Origin: Undibacterium sp. 5I1
Lineage (GTDB): Bacteria; Pseudomonadota; Gammaproteobacteria; Burkholderiales; Burkholderiaceae_D
Length of the DNA: 64,000 nucleotides
Assembly (NCBI RefSeq): GCF_034314085.1
Contig: NZ_JAVIWI010000001.1
Location: 3,534,001-3,598,000 of the forward strand
Reading direction: 5' to 3'
A program made the translations under genes and the position numbers. How positions within the stretch are numbered: position 1 is the first letter of the stretch; each line of letters opens with the position of its first letter. The notes below the pieces were generated by a model. The model saw nothing but the letters and a program-made list of their open reading frames with translations, ran no database searches and had not been told where the DNA came from. This document shows positions 60,454 to 64,000 of the stretch, one piece after another.

Positions 60454-61347
60454 TTATTGACCGCGTATTTTTAAAATAACGCCGTCCAGACTGTCCAGAT
60501 CTGCAAAATCAATCATCAATTGTCCCCGCCCTTTGCTACCCATTTTTAAAGTAACCTGGGTTGCCAGCAGGTCTGAAAGCTCTTCTTCTAAACGAGTAAT
60601 GTCGCGCGATTTTTCTGCCTTATCCCGAGTCTTCGCTGGCGAACTCATTTCAGCCGTGGTACGGGTAACCAGTTTCTCGGCCTCGCGCACCGACATACGT
60701 TTTGCCACGACCTGATTCGCCAGCTGGATTTGCGTCGCGGCATCTGTTGCCAGCAAGGCACGGGCATGCCCCATGTCGATATCGCCTGCCATCAACATGG
60801 TTTGTACCGGCTTCGCCAAATTAAGCAGGCGCAATAAATTAGACACCGCGCTGCGCGATCGACCTACCGCACCGGCCGCTTGCTCATGGGTAAAACTGAA
60901 ATCCGTGATCAGACGGTGAATACCTTGTGCTTCTTCTAAAGGATTGAGATCTTCGCGCTGGATATTCTCGATCAAAGCCATCGCTGCGGCGGCTTGATCG
61001 TCTACATCTTTGACCAGCACGGGCACTTCTTCCAAACCTGCCATTTGCGAAGCGCGGAAACGGCGTTCACCGGCAATGATTTCATAACGCGTGATGCCAT
61101 TATTCTGACCAATCGGGCGTACCAGTATCGGTTGCATCAAGCCTTGCGCTTTAATCGAGTTGGCCAGTTCGGTCAGTGCGCCCTCATCCATGCGAGTACG
61201 CGGCTGATACTTGCCTGCCTGCATCTGGCTGACCGGCAAGCTGCTCGGTGCGCCCGCTACCGTGGGAACCGCTTCTGTAAAATCGCCTGCGCCGTCGAAC
61301 AGGGCTTCTAAACCGCGCCCCAAGCCTTTTTGTTTTTTGGTTGCCAT
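60454..61347 (-). CDS. parB: Chromosome partitioning protein ParB
   Basis: A 297-residue CTP-dependent DNA clamp that loads at parS sites and recruits condensin. The N-terminal region has GLGRGLEALFDG, then the ParB/Srx-type box IAGERRFRASQMAGLEEVPV, the helix-turn-helix TDFSFTHEQAAGAVGRSRSA, and a C-terminal dimerisation domain (LMIDFADLDSLDGVI). Its start shares one base with the parA stop. A parS-like site lies 2.2 kb to the right in mnmG. Confidence 0.95.
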   Translation of the reverse strand: MATKKQKGLGRGLEALFDGAGDFTEAVPTVAGAPSSLPVSQMQAGKYQPRTRMDEGALTELANSIKAQGLMQPILVRPIGQNNGITRYEIIAGERRFRASQMAGLEEVPVLVKDVDDQAAAAMALIENIQREDLNPLEEAQGIHRLITDFSFTHEQAAGAVGRSRSAVSNLLRLLNLAKPVQTMLMAGDIDMGHARALLATDAATQIQLANQVVAKRMSVREAEKLVTRTTAEMSSPAKTRDKAEKSRDITRLEEELSDLLATQVTLKMGSKGRGQLMIDFADLDSLDGVILKIRGQ

Positions 61348-62150
61348 TATATTGCTTCCGACTTAGTGTCTAACTTTGCTTCTAACAATTTGATTCTCTC
61401 CACCATCTCGGCGCCGAACGCAATATAAGCTTGCGCGCCTTTAGAGCTGGGGTCAAACACCACTCCGGGGATACCATACGATGGCGCTTCCGCCAAACGC
61501 ACATTGCGGGGAATGACGGTCTTAAATACTTTATCGCCAAAGTGCTGTTCCAACTGATCAGAAACTTGTTGCGACAGCGTCATACGCGGATCAAACATCA
61601 CCCGCAACAGACCGACAATTTTCAGATCCGGATTGAGGTTGACCGATACTTTTTTAATCGTATTGGCCAGGTCGGACAAACCTTCCAATGCATAATATTC
61701 ACACTGCATCGGAATCACGACCCCGTGAGCGGCGCACAATCCGTTTAAGGTCAGCATGGATAAAGCCGGTGGGCAATCGATCAGGATAAAGTCATAGTTA
61801 GCGCCTACTGTTGCCAATGCGTCGCGTAGACGCTTATCTCGGTTTTCCAGCTCCACCATTTCTACTTCGGCACCGGCTAATTCACGGTTGGCAGGCAAGA
61901 CATCAAAGTTGCCCGACTCAGATCGCAGAATCGCCGAAGCCGCATCGGACATACCCAGCAACACCTGGTAAATCGACGACGTCAGTTTAGCCTTATTGAT
62001 GCCCGCGCCCATGGTGGCGTTGCCTTGCGGATCGAGATCGACCAGCAATACGCGCTGATCAAGCTTAGCCAATCCGGCAGCCAGATTGACTGTGGTCGTG
62101 GTTTTGCCCACCCCACCTTTTTGGTTTGCGACACAAAAAATTTTCGCCAT
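61347..62150 (-). CDS. parA: Chromosome partitioning ATPase ParA
   Basis: A 267-residue deviant Walker A ATPase: KGGVGKTTT with the signature Lys at residue 11, then LLVDLDPQGNATMGAG and DCPPALSMLTLNGL. It forms a nucleoid gradient that moves ParB-parS complexes to segregate origins. It is encoded with parB, as in nearly all chromosomal par loci. Repeat copy 8 lies between it and rsmG. Confidence 0.95.
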   Translation of the reverse strand: MAKIFCVANQKGGVGKTTTTVNLAAGLAKLDQRVLLVDLDPQGNATMGAGINKAKLTSSIYQVLLGMSDAASAILRSESGNFDVLPANRELAGAEVEMVELENRDKRLRDALATVGANYDFILIDCPPALSMLTLNGLCAAHGVVIPMQCEYYALEGLSDLANTIKKVSVNLNPDLKIVGLLRVMFDPRMTLSQQVSDQLEQHFGDKVFKTVIPRNVRLAEAPSYGIPGVVFDPSSKGAQAYIAFGAEMVERIKLLEAKLDTKSEAI

Positions 62151-62241
62151 AGTGACTTTAGCTTACTTTTAGTAGGGTTCTGGAGGGGGACAAGTACAAC
62201 CTGGAGGCAAGCTGCCTTAATCTAAAATAATACGAAATCAA

Positions 62242-62322
62242 TATACTCCCCCGTTATTTTGCAAATTATGCCGTATCGTCCAATGATTATCTAGACAAAT
62301 AAATATACTCATGTGGAGTATA
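62242..62322 (+). repeat. 82-bp palindromic element, copy 8
   Basis: Ends TATACTCCCC and GGAGTATA; middle stem GTCCA/TAGAC (a G-U pair is possible only in minus-strand RNA); right hairpin TAAATATAC / GTATATATTTA. It starts 110 bp past the rsmG stop, between rsmG and parA. Confidence 0.9.
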
Positions 62323-62431
62323 TATTTAAACAAAATAAAATCCGCTTTGCTTCAATTGGTGTCGCTGCGTTTGTAATACTTATTTACGTAACTTATTGAC
62401 GCAGCTTACTGACATACTCAATTACGTGAAT

Positions 62432-63076
62432 TCATTGTCGCTTAATAAACACCAGATGACGTTCAGCATCCATGCCCGGAACTGACAAAGCTTGTAGCGA
62501 CTGGACTTGCCATCCTTCTGGCATACGCTCGATCTCCTGATCCGGCGCAACGCCCTTCATGGCGATGAATTGCCCGCCCTCTGCCAACAAATGTCCCGAC
62601 CAGTTAATGAAATTGCATAGCTCAGAAAAAGCACGCGAGGTAATCACATCAAACTTCTCTGTCACCGCCAAGGTCTCCACTCTGCCGGTATGGACAGTGA
62701 CATTTTTTAAGCCTAATTCGGTTTTCGCCTGAGTCAAAAACGCGGTCTTTTTGCTGACCGTATCGATCATGGAAATTCGAATCGCAGGATAAGTAATCGC
62801 CAATATCATGCCGGGCAAACCGCCGCCAGCACCGACATCTAGGACATTTTTGGCGTCTTTAAAAGCAGGTGCAGCTGACAAGGAATCCAGCACATGCTGC
62901 TTTACCATTTCTTTAGGGTCGCGAATCGACGTCAAGTTATAGACCGAATTCCACTTCGATAACAATGCCAGATAAGCAATCATCTGATCGATCTGTGCAT
63001 CGTCCAGTGACAAGGGCAAAGCCTTTATTCCCTCAGCCAAACTAGCGCGCAAGCTTGCTGCATCAAACCCGCTCAT
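62432..63076 (-). CDS. rsmG: 16S rRNA m7G527 methyltransferase RsmG
   Basis: A 214-residue SAM-dependent methyltransferase (former GidB) that makes m7G527 in 16S rRNA. SAM-binding [17 protein letters not shown] and the following [11 protein letters not shown], plus [12 protein letters not shown], are family motifs. Its start overlaps the mnmG stop by 4 bp, the usual mnmG-rsmG coupling. Loss of this enzyme gives low-level streptomycin resistance in other bacteria. Confidence 0.95.
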   Translation of the reverse strand: MSGFDAASLRASLAEGIKALPLSLDDAQIDQMIAYLALLSKWNSVYNLTSIRDPKEMVKQHVLDSLSAAPAFKDAKNVLDVGAGGGLPGMILAITYPAIRISMIDTVSKKTAFLTQAKTELGLKNVTVHTGRVETLAVTEKFDVITSRAFSELCNFINWSGHLLAEGGQFIAMKGVAPDQEIERMPEGWQVQSLQALSVPGMDAERHLVFIKRQ

Positions 63077-64000
63077 TCGCCATCACCTGTTTCTACCGCA
63101 ACAGCTAATTCGGGCGCAGCAGTAAACTCTTTAAAACCACGTTTTTTCATATGCACCAGTAGCAAGGAAATCGCCGCTGGTGTCACGCCAGAAACACGAC
63201 CGCACTGCCCTAGGGTTTCTGGCCGATGCTTATTCAGCTTTTGCTTCACTTCTACCGACAGACCGTTGACTTCTAAATAATCGAAGTCGTCTGGCATTTT
63301 GAGATTTTCAAAATACGCATGGCGCTCAACTTCTTTAGCCTGCCTGTCAATATAGCCAGAATATTTGACCTGGATTTCGACCTGCTCTTTTACCGCGTCG
63401 TCTTGCACACCAGGCCCAGCAAGTTGTTGACCATCAGCACCTTGCATGGTCATCAAAGATTCATACGTCACATGTGGGCGGCGCAATAAATCGGCCAGAG
63501 AATATTCACGCTCCAAGGCTTTACCCACAATACGCTCGGCCTCAACGTCCGCCAAAATACGTGGATTCACCCAGGTCGAACGCAGTCTTTCCATTTCACG
63601 TGAAACAGCCTCACGCTTTTGCTCGAACATTGCCCATTGCGCATCGCTAACGCAACCAAGCTGACGACCGATTTCGGTCAGACGCATATCGGCATTATCT
63701 TCACGCAAACTCAGGCGGAATTCGGCACGGCTAGTGAACATGCGGTAAGGTTCTTGCACACCCTTGGTAATCAGATCATCGACCAAGACACCGAGATAGG
63801 CTTCATCACGACGCGGCACCCAGGCATCACGGCCTTGGGTCAACAATGCCGCGTTCAATCCCGCCAACATACCTTGCGCTGCCGCTTCTTCGTAACCGGT
63901 AGTGCCGTTAATTTGTCCGGCAAAAAACAAGCCCTTAATTGAACGTGTCTCTAGGGAGGTTTTTAATCCTCGCGGGTCGAAATAATCGTATTCAATCGCA
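63073..64000 (-). CDS. mnmG: tRNA modification enzyme MnmG, 3' part
   Basis: The frame continues unbroken to the right edge: from 64000 it reads [20 protein letters not shown], then [20 protein letters not shown], which is MnmG sequence, so the N-terminal FAD-binding half is outside the window. MnmG, with MnmE, modifies U34 of tRNAs using FAD, NADH and methylene-tetrahydrofolate. The C-terminal helical domain ([20 protein letters not shown]) is present. A parS-like site overlaps codons for AVSREM at 63592-63607. Confidence 0.95.
   Translation of the reverse strand, partial: AIEYDYFDPRGLKTSLETRSIKGLFFAGQINGTTGYEEAAAQGMLAGLNAALLTQGRDAWVPRRDEAYLGVLVDDLITKGVQEPYRMFTSRAEFRLSLREDNADMRLTEIGRQLGCVSDAQWAMFEQKREAVSREMERLRSTWVNPRILADVEAERIVGKALEREYSLADLLRRPHVTYESLMTMQGADGQQLAGPGVQDDAVKEQVEIQVKYSGYIDRQAKEVERHAYFENLKMPDDFDYLEVNGLSVEVKQKLNKHRPETLGQCGRVSGVTPAAISLLLVHMKKRGFKEFTAAPELAVAVETGDGE
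63592..63607. promoter_or_regulatory. parS-like ParB-binding site
   Basis: CATTTCACGTGAAACA matches the parS consensus TGTTTCACGTGAAACA at 14 of 16 positions, including the full central TTTCACGTGAAA. It lies inside mnmG, close to parAB, as expected for an origin-proximal centromere. Confidence 0.75.

Overview
The window is 64 kb of chromosome from a Gram-negative bacterium, most likely a betaproteobacterium of the order Burkholderiales and probably Oxalobacteraceae-like. The protein styles point there (a Burkholderiales-type trimeric porin, DUF3297, DUF3224, GlrK/QseG/GlrR, NrtR), as does the gene content around dnaA. The genus cannot be fixed from sequence alone. No rRNA, tRNA, CRISPR array or complete insertion sequence was seen.

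Layout. 1-3.9 kb: the 3' part of a TonB-dependent receptor, a LysR regulator and a class II amidotransferase. 4.2-8.6 kb: mnmE, yidC, yidD, rnpA, rpmH, all leftward. 8.6-9.2 kb: the rpmH/dnaA spacer, with a small inverted-repeat element and one perfect DnaA box. 9.2-14.8 kb: dnaA, dnaN, gyrB, rightward. 15-24 kb: an accessory stretch with a DUF3334 (CheX-like) protein, an McrB/McrC-like (LlaJI-like) restriction pair with a small controller-type regulator and its operator, an HAF-repeat protein, a DTW-domain tRNA modification enzyme, DUF3297 and a frameshifted HMGL-like gene. 24.4-30.1 kb: an NAD salvage operon (pncA-like, pncB, nadE, nadM) facing a divergent nrtR across two operator-like sites. 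30.5-46.1 kb: a BON-domain protein, the glrK-qseG-glrR envelope-stress module, a porin, and small regulators and envelope or hypothetical proteins. 46.2-52.3 kb: priA, hemE, an SGNH hydrolase, a PPK2 kinase and a CoA-binding protein. 52.7-59.7 kb: the complete atpIBEFHAGDC operon. 59.9-64 kb: a small hydrolase, parB, parA, rsmG and the 3' part of mnmG, with a parS-like site inside mnmG.

Most striking observations. (1) Eight copies of an unrecognised ~82-bp palindromic element are scattered through the window. Each has TATACTCC/GGAGTATA ends and inner hairpins. All are intergenic, all have the same orientation on the + strand, and each lies 25-209 bp beyond the stop codon of a minus-strand gene. 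(2) A controller (C)-protein-like regulator, with a 35-bp operator resembling the C-boxes of type II restriction systems, sits upstream of an McrBC/LlaJI-like gene pair that has no methyltransferase beside it. (3) DnaA-box clusters occur on both sides of hemE, about 40 kb from dnaA. The dnaA-dnaN-gyrB block points toward the atp/par/mnmG block, so one of the two is probably transcribed against replication.

Starts were moved from the longest reading frame where family conservation or a ribosome-binding site favoured a downstream codon; these cases are stated in the entries. All family assignments are by recognition of motifs; no database search was run.
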